NCBI GenBank assembly: GCA_028274465.1
Contig: CM051455.1
Coordinates: forward strand, 71,406,985-71,470,984
Reading direction: 5' to 3'
Origin: Plantago ovata
Taxonomy: Eukaryota; Streptophyta; Magnoliopsida; Lamiales; Plantaginaceae
DNA: 64,000 nucleotides
Position numbers and translations under genes: made by a program. A model generated the notes under the pieces. That model saw only the letters and a list, made by a program, of their open reading frames with translations. It was not told where the DNA came from and searched no databases. This document shows positions 45,782 through 57,039 of this stretch, piece by piece; within the stretch, counting starts at the first letter, position 1, and the number at the start of each line of letters is the position of its first letter.

Positions 45782-48166
45782 TGTAACGCCCCGTATTTTT
45801 TTATATTATTTATTCATTTATTTCAATTATGTAATTACCTAAATAATTTAATTTATTTGGTAGTTATTTAATTTCTTTCTCGCGCTATCGAATTCGCAAT
45901 TTAATAGCTCGCGTAGAATTATTTCGCTCCGTTCCATTTTGGGTCAGTTAGCAAGCTGTTTAGTGAAGCCCAATTCGGATTAGTCAGCTGAGCCCATTTG
46001 TGTTGGTGGCCCAAGTCTCAACAAACCCTAAACCTAACACTTACCCCATCCTCTCCTCCCTTCTCCTCATTCTTCCACCACACAAACGAAACAACTACTC
46101 CCTGTCTCTCTCGACCGCCTCCATCACCGACGCCATCATCTCAATCTATCATCAACATCCATCTTCTCCATCATCATCGTTGTTTATCATTATCATCATC
46201 ATCACGACCACTACACTGGCCTCCCCATCTCCACCGGATTGCTAACCACTACCGTGAGCCACCTCCATCCCTGCCGCGGTTCTTCTCTGGCCGCCGGTCA
46301 TCGCCTCTCTACGTCACCGCTCTGTTCGCCTCCGTCCAGTTCACTCAGCCTACTTCCCCGACTCGGTTTCTGCCTTCTCTGTTTCATTTTCCTTTCGGTA
46401 AGTCTCCGTTCGGCCCTATTCTTGTTCGTTCAGATTCAAACCTTGAATTGAATCTTGAGTTTAATCCTTCCGTTTTCTCTTGATTCGCAGTCCACTCTCA
46501 CTTGTTCCATTCGAAGGTAACCTTTCTGTCCTTGTTCTCTGTTTCGTTTTATTTTGTTCTATTTTGGACCATTTTACCCCTGTTCCACCTTTGCCATTGA
46601 TTTGAACCTCGAACTCGGACTTAGGGTAGTACTGGATTATATTATGTTGTTGTTTGTTGACTGAATGTTGACAAAATCTGGACATTTGAACTCGTATTGG
46701 GATTTCTGGAATTTGAAGGACCTTTTGCAATTTATATTTGACTAGTGTTGACTGAGGACTGTTATGCGTATTCTGAAACTTGTGACGCTTAATCTTAGCT
46801 TCTGTTGTTAAAAGGGACTTTTCTGCAATTTCTATTTTTGAGGGTAAACCGATAATTTCACTGTTCTGGACTAAACTGTAAATCAAGGTTTTCCTTGAGG
46901 ACTGTTCTGATATTTCTGAAAGTACTGTTCTGTTTTGCATTTACTGTGGAGGGTATTTTGGTGATTCTAAAATCTGAGTTTAAAAGTGTTTTCTAAAATC
47001 TAGTGAATGGGTTTATGTATTGGTGAAGTAACTAGTTGTCTTCTAGCTCGGTTGGTTAAGAGTTGTGTGATTAACTTAAAGGTCCCGAGGTCGAGCCCCT
47101 CCTTCACCGACCTTTTTATTCTTATCCGTTTAGCTTTTGCTCGACTTGTAGTTAGTAACTACACAATTTCTGTTGAGGTGTTCCGTTCGTTAGCTTTTAA
47201 GTCGTTGTGCTTTCGTGGACCGTGGCTCGCGAAGTTTAAGGTGAGTGTTCACCCAAAGTTTGTTGGTTTTTAAAACCTGGAAGGCAATGTGCTATGCATG
47301 TATATTGTATTGTATTCTATATGCAACTGCTTTAAAAGTAATATGCCCTATGCATGACCATTTCACTTTATCATGTACGGTGTTGTTCGGTGTTGTTCTG
47401 TTTGTACTGACTCTTCTGCAGGAATGTAACTCGGTTATCCGAGCAATTTATCTGTTATTGTTTTTGTCTATTTCTGTCTGTCCGGTCGATTAGGTTGTAA
47501 CTAGGTAGACCTGGGTAGTGTGGAATATTGGGTTTATTTGGTTATTTCCTAGTCTATTGCCTTTTAGGCGCGAGGCAGAAGTCGCTGAGGTCTATTAGGG
47601 TCGTAGGTTCTGTAACTATTTCTGTCTAGAGTTGTACCCTCTGGACGGAGCTATAAGGGCATTCTGGGAGTAGGAGTAACAAGGCGGGCTGCACCAACGG
47701 ACTTCACCTTATCTGTTTCTGTTTGTCTCTGTTATGTTATCTGTTTCTGTTACTGCTTTGCTTGCTACAAATGTTTGTTTTCGAAACCGTTTACTTTCAT
47801 GTCTATTAAACTTAGAACCTCACTGAGATCCTTTATCTCACACTCTTTCTGTTTAGAAAATTCCTTCCTTGTAGATTCTGTTGAAAAAGATCAAGTCTAG
47901 GCGTCCAGCAATTGAGAGTTAGGTTTGGGAGCTTGTGGGTTTTATTTGCTAGAAATAAGAAGAAAAACTCTTTCATCTTCACTGTCTGTTCGTTTTAAAA
48001 TTGACACTGAGTTTAGTTAACGTTATCTCTGTTCTACTTTAAAATTTGTAAGCTCATTTGAGCCAAAACCCATTTCTCATCATTTATTGAAGACCGTTAC
48101 CTTTGATTTTCAAAATTTCTTTATTTTCAAAAGAATTATTTTATTTTAAAAATTGGTACAGTTACA
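45782..48166 (+). repeat. 5' LTR of gypsy G
   Basis: 2,385 bp. It preserves the empty target site (ACCGACGCCATCATC near 46,130) of the TRIM-like insert found in the 3' LTR. It lacks a block of about 95 bp present in the 3' LTR near 53,095-53,185. It contains a tRNA-like cassette at 47,022-47,117. Confidence 0.9.
47022..47117 (+). ncRNA. tRNA-like Pol III cassette in the 5' LTR of G
   Basis: TAGCTCGGTTGG at 47,044 matches the tRNA A box (TRGYNNARNNGG), and AGGTCGAGCC at 47,088 the B box. The 44-nt spacing is that of a normal tRNA. A D-arm GCTC/GAGT can form, and TTTTT (a Pol III stop) lies at 47,113-47,117. GGTGAAG (47,022) pairs perfectly with CTTCACC (47,102-47,108) like an acceptor stem, but 15 extra bases separate it from the A box. 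The anticodon arm pairs poorly. It is a tRNA-derived module, not a normal tRNA gene. Confidence 0.6.
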
Positions 48167-48168
48167 GT

Positions 48169-48180
48169 TGGTATCAGAGC
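48169..48180 (+). promoter_or_regulatory. Primer-binding site of gypsy G (tRNA-iMet)
   Basis: TGGTATCAGAGC two bases inside the 5' LTR, the standard initiator-tRNA-Met site of plant retrotransposons. Confidence 0.9.
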
Positions 48181-48247
48181 TTGAGTTCAAACTCAAGCTT
48201 GCTAGGATAGGATCTTCTGGCCTTTGGGGGTGTGTGTGAGGGTCCGA

Positions 48248-49640
48248 TGATAGTGTATATGTCCTAGAGACAGTCCTTACTAAGGGCATGGTGCCCTTAT
48301 AGAGGACATATATGTACTATTACACAGGTCAACGTAATATAATATATGTTTGTTGCATTTTACTATTGAGTATCGCTTTCATATTTATATTACACCAGGC
48401 TGCAGCATGTCATATCTTTATTACTGTCTGTATTGATATTCAACATGTCCCCTCGGATAGATGACCGATCACACAGTTAGTGGGAGCTATGTGAGTTATC
48501 ATCTATCCCAAACTCTCCCTAGTCGTGGTACATCTCGGATGTGGGGGTCTGAATGAACCTGACAAGACTAGTATGCGTGGAGGTTATACTTGTTGGAGCA
48601 AGTGTGAGCCGATCCCACGGCCACGGAACGGATTGTTGGACAGTCAAGGAACGTTCCCATAACTGCGCATAGTTGTTCGAAGAAGCTTTATCGAACAATG
48701 GAAGTACCCACCGGACACTCCCATCGATGTATACTCTACACCGACGTGTCTATGGGAACCGGTGAGTTGTCGAAGTGATGCCATTCGTCCTTTGCACTTA
48801 CAGGACTTTATCATCACATTTGTTGCCCCATATCCTTGGTGGACCCGTCGATGCCAGCTCTGAATAAGCAGGTGACCTAAGACACGATCCAGGGTTATGG
48901 CTAAATACAAATGGGGGTGATAAGTGATTCTGTGAAGGATTCATCTCTCAAGTGTAGCACAGGAGAGCACTGCTCATAGTCTGCATAGTTGTGTTGGTAA
49001 AGCCACTGGCCAGTGCAAATGATATATTATGATGGTCATAAGTATATCTTAACCATGCAACTCCCTGAGACGCCCGTGGATGTATTATTGGGATAGACAC
49101 TTCATCGACCCTAGATACATTCGAGCAAGTCAGATGAAGGTACGTTACCATCGCCGCGTTGAGACTACTATATATAGTGGACTATTAGAGAGCTTTAGAC
49201 ACAGTTTTGAACACAGTAATTCTACCTAGTTTTCTTAGAGAAAATAAAAGCTCTCCCCTCCTCCCTTAGCCACCCACGCGCGCGCCACCTCACCGGAGGA
49301 ATTGCCGCCACGTCTTCTTGGTCACATAAAGAATATCCTAGCATTCTTCCGATAGGCTGTTCATCCATGGATACCAAGGTTGAGGTTCTAGGAGCTGGAA
49401 ACTAACTCTTATTGTCTTGCAGATATAAGGAGCATTGTAGATATCTTCGACTTCGACGAAGGAGAAGATACACCGGATTATTACGAAGACTTGGAAACTG
49501 CTTTGGAAGTAAGGTTAGTCTTCTAATTGACGTGTTTATATATATACGACATATGCATAATCAATTAACCTGTATGTTAAGAAAATTTTTAAAAATTCCG
49601 ATGCGTACCCTAGGGGTAACTCTGACCATATTTTCTTACA
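48248..49640 (+). mobile_element. Solo copia LTR inside gypsy G
   Basis: TGATAGTGTATATGTCC to TTTTCTTACA, 1,393 bp, flanked by TCCGA on both sides (48,243-48,247 and 49,641-49,645). Same family as the 3' LTR of copia C and the inverted LTR at 60,296. It lacks an internal block corresponding to about 63,290-63,955 of that copy. TATATATAG near 49,168 is the likely promoter. No internal region is left, so it arose by LTR-LTR recombination. Confidence 0.88.
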
Positions 49641-50443
49641 TCCGAGTCGCTGGATATAGATTGAGTGTTTTTTGTTCTGTCTCTTTTAAAGTTTGGTCTT
49701 CCGCATTAACCCTGAACCGTCATGTTCGTCTGTTAACTGTCCTACTAATCTGTCTTACGTCTTCCGAAACCGTATTGCTATTCATTCTGTTTAACTTCTA
49801 CTAAGTTCACAAGATTACTATTGTTACTTTGTTCATTTTCTTTAAGGCGATTATATTGTTTTTATTAATTGAAGGAGTATTTGCTTAAAAGTATATTTAA
49901 TTACCATAATGTCATTAGTTGCATGCTTTAAGGTTTAAACACTTATTTATGCATTCGTTTTACTTATCGAAGTTCATATATGTTCGTGCTTGGTTCTGTC
50001 ATACTGTAATCTATTGTTTAACCAAAGTCGACATAAATCACTGGCAGGCGGCCGACTGTTTAAGTGATTCGTGTTAACTGAGGTCAAATGACTGATCACT
50101 TTGTGAGAGAACACTTTGAGCCATTGATTGCTTAATGTTTTTGATGTGTATCTTATGCTTCTTTAATGAATTTCTTACCTATGCATATCGTTTCATTTTC
50201 AATTTATGTCTGCCTTGTATGCTAGGTTAGACACACTCGAGGATTTACTTATTGATAAGATACTATCTTATTTAAGACTCCCTAATATGTTTTTAACCTT
50301 CGTAATTTCGTTTACTCTCCCGTGTCTCTTGCTTGTTCGCGCTAGATTGACTTAAGTTAGTGCCTTAGTTCACGTTTATGCCTTAAGATAGTCACACTCG
50401 AGAACGTTATTTACGTTACTGACCTAAGACTAATTGCGATAGG

Positions 50444-51482
50444 ATGGATCCAAGGAACAACACTCACGCTACCAGCAGCAGCAACCACGCCGCCAATGAT
50501 GCTCATGCACAATACTCGATGCAACAGATGATTGCAACTCCAAATTCCTCCCGCCAAGTAGCAAGTGCGACTGCGCCGCCAGTTATACGACATCAAGAAA
50601 CTCTGACGTTGTCGGCAGCTGAGAGGTTCACTCGCTTCACCCGGAAAGGTTTGAAGGATCACCCCATTAAAGGAAAGCTGAAGTTTGGATTGAGGGCATC
50701 GAGGATTTGTTCAGTATCTTGCACATCAACGATGCACAAATGGTGGAACTTGCAGTGTTTCAGCTCGATGGACCAGCACGCCGTTGGTGGGTCACCGTTG
50801 ATGCACGATGGAGGAGAGAGGAAACTTCACATGGATTCGAACTTGTGACATGTTCAAACACAATAACTATATACATCGCATACCATCCGTTCTTCTCTTA
50901 CGGACAGAGCGGGGAACATGCTTGTCCACAAATTCCTTCACGAAATTCTCCCATGTGCGAGGGTTGATGCCTAAGATCAAGTACAACCTGTTTGGAATCG
51001 AGATGTCAACTTACGCAAAGGCCGTGGAAAGAGCTGTTGTAGTGGAGGATGGTTTAGGAGAACTTGGGAGCTGTGAACCTCATCGATTTGGAAAAAGGAG
51101 TTCTGATCACATGAGTAGCAAGGATGGTCCTTCTCCATCCAAGTATCCTCCCAATCAGCGGGAAAGTCGCCCTCGTCAACTCGATGATAATACTGGAGAG
51201 TCAATTAGGAGAAAGTGTAATTTCTGTGGAGGAACAACTCACGAGGAAGACAACTGCTGGAAGAAGAAGGGTTGGTGTTTGGCTTATGGCAGCAAAGATC
51301 ATAAGGTGAACAGATGTCCGAGACGTTGCTCTCTGGTTAAGGAAGGACGGCCTGGTAGCACGGTTTCGAATAAACAAGGAGATAGTGCAACAACCAAGGC
51401 GAAGGTCTGCAGCGGGGTTGGACGTGAGGCTCTACCAACAAATGTAGCAAAAGGTACGCTCATTAGGACAAGCTTCTTCTAA
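50444..51482 (+). pseudogene. Gypsy G Gag with zinc knuckles, degenerate
   Basis: ATG 50,444 (MDPRNNTHATSSSNHAANDA) leads through LSAAERFTRF to a frameshift near 50,690. The next frame gives FSILHINDAQMVELAVFQLD and GPARRWWVT, the retrotransposon Gag core. A further shift leads to LFGIEMSTYAKAVERAVVVE and two zinc knuckles: CNFCGGTTHEEDNC is intact (C-x2-C-x4-H-x4-C), while the second, CLAYGSKDHKVNRC, has Tyr in place of the second Cys. It ends at 51,480 with no protease after it. The bases from 49,646 to 50,443 are leader without ORFs, and 51,483-51,749 is the 3' untranslated region. Confidence 0.8.
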
Positions 51483-52127
51483 GTCATGTTTGTTTATCGA
51501 ACTACACTTCTTCCGTTAGGTTAGATTCGCTTGAAGTTTAAGTATCGAGTTTTTATCAACGATTTATGGTTTTAACTGTTTTGGTTGAAGACATAAGCTT
51601 TGTTTTCCTTAGGTTAGTTACGACCTTGTAAACTTTCGCGTTGCAAAGTTTGACCTCCTATCCGGCGTTTGAAGTTGAAGACTTTCGTCTCTCCGTCCCA
51701 CGTTCGTAGCTTTACCCTAGTTAAGTTTCGAGGACGAAACTTCTTTTAAGGATGGTGGAGTGTAACGCCCCGTATTTGTTTTATATTATTTATTCATTTA
51801 TTTCAATTATGTAATTACCTGAATAATTTAATTTATTTGGTAGTTATTTAATTTCTTTCCCGCGCAATTGAATTCGCAATTTAATAGCTCGCGTAGAATT
51901 ATTTCGCTCCGTTCCATTTTGGGTCAGTTGGCAAGCTGTTTAGTGAGGCCCAATTCGGATTAGTCAGATGAGCCCATTTGTGTTGGTGGCCCAAGTTTCT
52001 GGCCCAAGTCTCAACAAACCCTAACCTAACACTTACCCCATCCTCCCCCCCGTTCTCCTCATTCCGCCACCACACAAACGAAACAACTACTCCCTGTCTC
52101 TCTCTCGGCCGCCTCCATCACCGACGC

Positions 52128-52524
52128 TGTAATACCCCGCATTCCACATCGCTTAAGAGTGAGTGGAATAAAGGGTATATATGTTAAACCACCACTCTCA
52201 CATGGTATGAGGCCTTTTGGGTGATTCCAAAAGCAAATCCGTGCGGGCTCAAGCCCAAACTAGACAATATCATACTGTGGGGACGTGTGTGGGTCCGTCT
52301 AGGAGTAACCATTTGTAATACCCCGCATCACACATCGCTTAAGAGTGAGTGGAATAAAGGGTATATATGTTAGACCACCACTCTCACATGGTATGAGGCC
52401 TTTCGGGTGATTCCGAAAGCAAATCCGTGCAGGCTCAGGCCCAAAGCGGACAATATCATCTGTGGGGACGTGTGTGGGTCCGTCCAGAATTAACCACGCC
52501 GGCCGGATTGGTCGGGTCGTTACA
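52128..52524 (+). mobile_element. TRIM-like insertion made of two tandem LTR-like units
   Basis: TGTAATACCCCGCA... to ...GGTCGTTACA with target duplication GACGC (52,123-52,127 and 52,525-52,529). The 5' LTR of G shows the unoccupied site. It consists of two head-to-tail copies, 52,128-52,313 and 52,314-52,524. The first lacks the terminal CCGGCCGG...GTTACA segment. No coding capacity. It is probably a miniature LTR element reduced by recombination. Confidence 0.85.
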
Positions 52525-53498
52525 GACGCCATCATCTCACTCTATCATCAACATCAATCTTCACCATCATCATCGTTGTTTATCATTATCATCATCATCA
52601 CGACCACTACACTAGCCTCCCCATCTCCACCGGCTTGCTAACCACTACCGTGAGCCACCTCCATCCCCGCCGCGGTTCTTCTCTGGTCGTCGGTCATCAC
52701 CTCTCTACGTTACCGCTCTGTTCGCCTCCGTCCAGTTCGCTCGGCCTCCTTCCCCGACTCGGTTTCTACCTTCTCCGTTTCGGTTTCCTTCCGGTAAGTC
52801 TCCGTTCGGCCCTATTCTGGTTCGTTTAGATTCAAACCTTGAATTGAATCTTGATTTTAATCCTTTTGTTTTCTCTTGATTCGCAGTCCACTCTCACTTG
52901 TTCCATTCGAAGATAACCTTCTGTCCTGGTTCTCTGATTCGTTTTATTTTGTTCTATTTTTGACCATCTTACCCCTGTTCCACCTTTGCCATTGATTTGA
53001 ACCTCGAACTCTGACTTAGGGTAGTACTGGATTATATTATGTTGTTGTTTGTGGACTGAATGTTGACCAAATCTGGACATTTGAACTCGTATTGACTGAC
53101 TTGGACCTTTATGTAATTATTGGAGAAACTTGGGGACTGATTTGTTATGACTATAACCTGTGAGGACTGTTTTGGGATTTCTGGAAATTTGAAGGACCTT
53201 TTGCAATTTATATTTGACTAGTGTTGACTGAGGACTGTTATGCGTATTCTGAAACTTGTGACGTTTAATCTTAGCTTCTGTTTTAAAAAGGGACTTTTCT
53301 GCAATTTCTATTTTTGAGGGTAAACCGGTAATTTCACTATTCTGGACTAAACTGTAAATCAAGGTTTTCCTTGAGGACTGTTCTGATATTTATGAAAGTA
53401 CTGTTCTATTTTGCATTTTACTGTGGAGGGTATTTTGGTGCTTCTAAAATCTGAGTTTAAAAGTGTTTTCTAAAATCTAGTGAATGGGTTTATGTACT

Positions 53499-53594
53499 GG
53501 TGAAGTAACTAGTTGTCTTCTAGCTTGGTTGGTTAAGAGTTGTGTGATTAACTTAAAGGTCCCGAGTTCGAGCCACTCCTTCACCGACCTTTTT
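53499..53594 (+). ncRNA. tRNA-like Pol III cassette in the 3' LTR of G
   Basis: Same module as 47,022-47,117. The A box TAGCTTGGTTGG is at 53,521 and the B box AGTTCGAGCC at 53,565 (spacing 44). The D-arm GCTT/GAGT pairs, and TTTTT is at 53,590-53,594. Its B box is closer to consensus than that of the 5' LTR copy. Confidence 0.6.
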
Positions 53595-54649
53595 ATTCTT
53601 ATCCGTTTAGCTTTTGTTCGACTTATAGTTAGTAACTAGAAAATTTCTGTTTAGGTGTTCCGTTCGTTAGCTTTTAAGTCGTTGTGCTTTCGTGGACCGT
53701 GGCTCGCGAAGTTTAAGGTGAGTGTTCACCTCAAATTTTGTTTGTTTTTAAAACCTCGAAGACAATGTGCTATGCATGTATATTGTATTGTATTCTGTAT
53801 GCAACTACTTTAAAAGTAATATGCCCTATGCATGACCATTTCACTTTATTATGTACGGTGTTGTTCGGTGTTGTTCTATTTGTACTGACTCTTCTGCAGG
53901 AATGTAACTCGGTCATCCGAGCACTTTATCTGTTATTGTTTTTGTCTGTTTCTGTGTGGCCGGTCGATTAGGTTGTAACTAGGTAGACCTGGGTAGTGTG
54001 GACTATCGAGTTTATTTGGTTATTTTCTAGTCTGTTCCCTTTTAGACGCGAGGCAGAAGTCGCTGAGGTCTATTAGGGTCGTAGGTTCTGTTTCTGTTTC
54101 TGTCTAGAGTTGTACCCTCTGGAGGGAGCTATAAGGGCATTCTGGGAGTAGGAGTAACAAGGCGGATTTCACCAACGGACTTCAGCTTATCTGTTTCTGT
54201 TTGTCTCTGTTATGTTATCTGTTTCTGTTACTGCTTTGCTTGCTACAAATGTTTGTTTTCGAAACCGTTTAATTTCATGTCTATTAAACTTAGAACCTCA
54301 CTGAGATCCTTTATCTCACACTCTTTCTGTTTTCAAAATTCCTTCCTTGTAGATTCTGTTGAAGAAGATCAAGTCTAGGTGTCCATCGATTGAGAGTTGG
54401 CTTTGGGAGCTTGTGGGATTTTATTTGCTAGAAATAAGAAGAAAAACTCTTTCATCTTCACTGTCTGTTCATTTTAAAATTGACACTGAGTTTAGTTACT
54501 GTTATCTCTGTTCTACTTTAAAATTTGTAAGCTCATTTAAGCCAAAACCCGTTTCTCATCATTTATTGAAGACAGTTACCTTTGATTTTCAAAATTTCTT
54601 TATTTTCGAAGAATTATTTTATTTTCAAAATCGGTATTGTTACAAGAAA

Positions 54650-55262
54650 CCTCAAAGGCTGCTGGATTCTTAAGATGGAAGACCTACTAGCAAATGATTT
54701 CTTTCCAACTGCTGTGCTGAATGAGCTTTATACTTGGATTGATCTAAAAGTTGCGAAGAAAGAAAGAGATCCTCCTCCCTACCCAAGGAACATTGCTGCA
54801 AAATGGCTGAATACTGAAATCTTGGTAAGAAGAAACTCCATCTGCAAGAAGTTAAGACAAGATCCTGACTTCATCAAGCTTATGGATGTTGCTTACTACA
54901 ATGACCCTATAACCAAAAAGTCCAAAAAGAAACTTCACTTGATTACCTATGAATTTTTCTATCTTACTGCAAAGGATCAAGATAAAGACCTCCGTTGGTT
55001 AAGGAAGATTCGTGCCAATAAGGGAATTTCTGACACTCAGCTCTTACATGCTAGCAATTGGGGTGTGCACTTATGGGTAGTACACTACAAAGATGTGAAT
55101 GGTGAAACTCATCACTATACTGCCTGTAAGAATGCAAGAATAATTCAAATTGAAGTCCGCAAACTTCTTGAAGATTACGAGTAGGACTGCATTGAATTTA
55201 CAGCCCTTGCTAAGAAGAGTGTGAGAGATATTCTCAGAGAATCCTCTGCTGGACAAGCTTAG
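54650..55262 (+). pseudogene. Copia A extra 3' ORF, C-terminal part
   Basis: Text resumes after gypsy G: LKGCWILKMEDLLANDFF, LNELYTWIDLKVAKKERDPP, KLMDVAYYNDPITKKSKKKL, LIRANKG-type helices and SNWGVHLWVVHYKDVNGETH. An in-frame TAG at 55,182-55,184 is followed by 25 more codons ending SVRDILRESSAGQA at 55,262. I do not recognise a known fold. The 3' untranslated part (55,263-55,509) leads to the polypurine tract. Confidence 0.55.
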
Positions 55263-55509
55263 AGATTCTTAATAATCTTTCCTTGTGTAATGATTGTAAT
55301 AGTTATCTATGTTCTTTCTTGTAAAACTTACTACAGAAAGATAACTATCAGCAATCAACTTTTGATGACTCTTATTGGTTCTTGATTGTGCAAATTACTT
55401 ATGCTTACTGTTTTACTATTCAAGTATGTTTGCATTAATCAACTGATTTATTCAACATCAGGAACCTCTAAAAGGGTAACAATTAATTTAGACATGGATT
55501 GTTGTCATC

Positions 55510-55524
55510 AAAAAGGGGGTAATT
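55510..55524 (+). promoter_or_regulatory. Polypurine tract of copia A
   Basis: AAAAAGGGGGTAATT directly before the 3' LTR. Confidence 0.75.
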
Positions 55525-57039
55525 TATTAGGAAACTTGTAATTTTGATGAACAGATTACCATGCTAAATTAAGAACAGTCCAGTGATTAGTACTCTTAAG
55601 GTCCACAGGAAATTAGAATTTTTAAAGGACATTGTAAAAGAGGAATATTTGTTGAAGAATTAGTATAGGTACTAGATAGGTTCTTTTGTCTACTGATGAT
55701 GTGCGTTGTTTGCTGAAACAATCCATTGAAGTATAAGAACCACTCAGAAGATTTGAAGACTTGAAGACTTGAAGACAAGAAGCCTTGAAGTTTGCTGAGA
55801 TTTGGTATCTATATAAGGCACATAGTAAAGTTAACTAAAGCACATATTTCAGCAAAGCAGAAAACACAAGTGTTAAACTTGAGTCTGCTGAGCTGATATA
55901 ACGTGCTAAAGTAACTACATGTGACCTTACTTGCTGAAGCAATACTTTCATTCGAGCTCCAAGTTTCAAACGTTGAAACAGGTCAAAGAGCATTAAATGA
56001 AAAGCATGTTCTTCTGAAAAAGTTGAACACGTTGCTGACAGTACCTTCGTAGCAAGATAGTGATATTTTTTGGCTCCGACTTAGAATTTTAAAATTCAAA
56101 CGGCACCAATTAATCACTATAAATAGAGACCCTTAGGCAGTGAAAAAAAGTGTGTCAACAACGTGATCTTACTCTCACTTGTGCTTTCAAACTCACATCT
56201 TTCTTAAACTCACTACTGTCTAAAGATCCGACCCAAGACTTAACCTTGAAACAAAAGCTACCTGTGAAGAAGTAGAACTTTAGCTAAGAAATTAGTTAAG
56301 CGTTCTTTCTCCTGAACAAGAAAAAGTTATTCAGTTGAGTTTCTCAAGATTACTTGGTATTAGCTGAAAAGTTAATCTCATTGTGATCTTTACCCAAAAC
56401 TTCTCTAACTGATAAAACACCCTTTTACAGGCGTGAAATTCAGGGGGAACTAGTCAAGCAAGGATTTGTTGATAAGTGTCCCAAGTTTGGTGGAGAACAA
56501 GGTTTTAGTTCTCAGGATAGGTTGGAAAAAAAGCAATGTTGCCTTGGTTTCAAGAATTCTAGTAGATTAGGTGTTTTAAAGAACCTCATCATCTATCTTA
56601 GTGAATTCAGTCATAGCAAGGACAAAGTGGACTAGTTGAGGGATTACGCCACCCTCAGGTACCACTATAAAGTGTTTGTGTGATTTACTTACTGCATTTA
56701 CATTTCAGCAAAGCTTTATTTTTGTTACTGCAGAATCTTTCAAAAAGCTTTCACTAAGCAGACTTGGTTTAAAGTTGTTTTGTTTAACCTGCTGAGTTGT
56801 TGTTTTGTCAAAAGCACTTAATTTCAAAAGACTTCCGTTCTGATTATTTAAGTATTAGCAAAGCTTATCACTGAACAAGTATTAATCACCTTGCTGAGAA
56901 ACTGTATTAAGTATCAACAAAGCTCTTTACTGAAAAGTAAAAGCACCTTGCTGAGAAAGTTTTAGACGACGAAAAAGTTTTAGAGACTATTCACCCCCCC
57001 CCCCCTCTAGTCTCTACTTGTTATCTAAAGGGATCAACA
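55525..57039 (+). repeat. 3' LTR of copia A
   Basis: 1,515 bp, from TATTAGGAAACTTG (canonical TGTTAGG with G to A) to AAAGGGATCAACA. TATAAATA at 56,118-56,125 is the likely LTR promoter. A 12-C run followed by TCTAGTCT lies at the 3' end (56,994-57,013). It aligns with the 5' LTR of copia B at 58,132. TTGCTGA motifs are frequent. Confidence 0.88.

Larger units (their letters stand above)
45782..54644 (+). mobile_element. Gypsy element G: complete ends, gag only
   Basis: LTRs 45,782-48,166 and 51,761-54,644, both TGTAACGCCCCGTATT... to ...GTTACA, with target duplication AGAAA (45,777-45,781; 54,645-54,649). The internal region is only 3.6 kb. It holds a tRNA-iMet primer site, a solo copia LTR, a degenerate gag and a polypurine-like tract (GGATGGTGGAG) before the 3' LTR. 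No protease, RT, RNase H or integrase is present, so movement would require a helper. The LTR start and the GAGGACGAAAC..CTTTTAAGG tail resemble chromovirus (Tekay/Del-like) elements, but without pol the lineage is uncertain. Confidence 0.9.
51761..54644 (+). repeat. 3' LTR of gypsy G, with TRIM-like insert
   Basis: 2,884 bp including the 397-bp insert at 52,128-52,524. Otherwise it aligns with the 5' LTR along its length. Confidence 0.9.

Noticed and set aside
45998-46483. Ser/Pro-rich open frames at the start of the gypsy G LTR
   Set aside because: C- and T-rich LTR DNA with few stops; the frame is not preserved in the 3' LTR.
47044-47100. A functional tRNA gene
   Set aside because: The anticodon arm does not pair well and extra bases separate the acceptor-like stem from the A box; I call it tRNA-like only.
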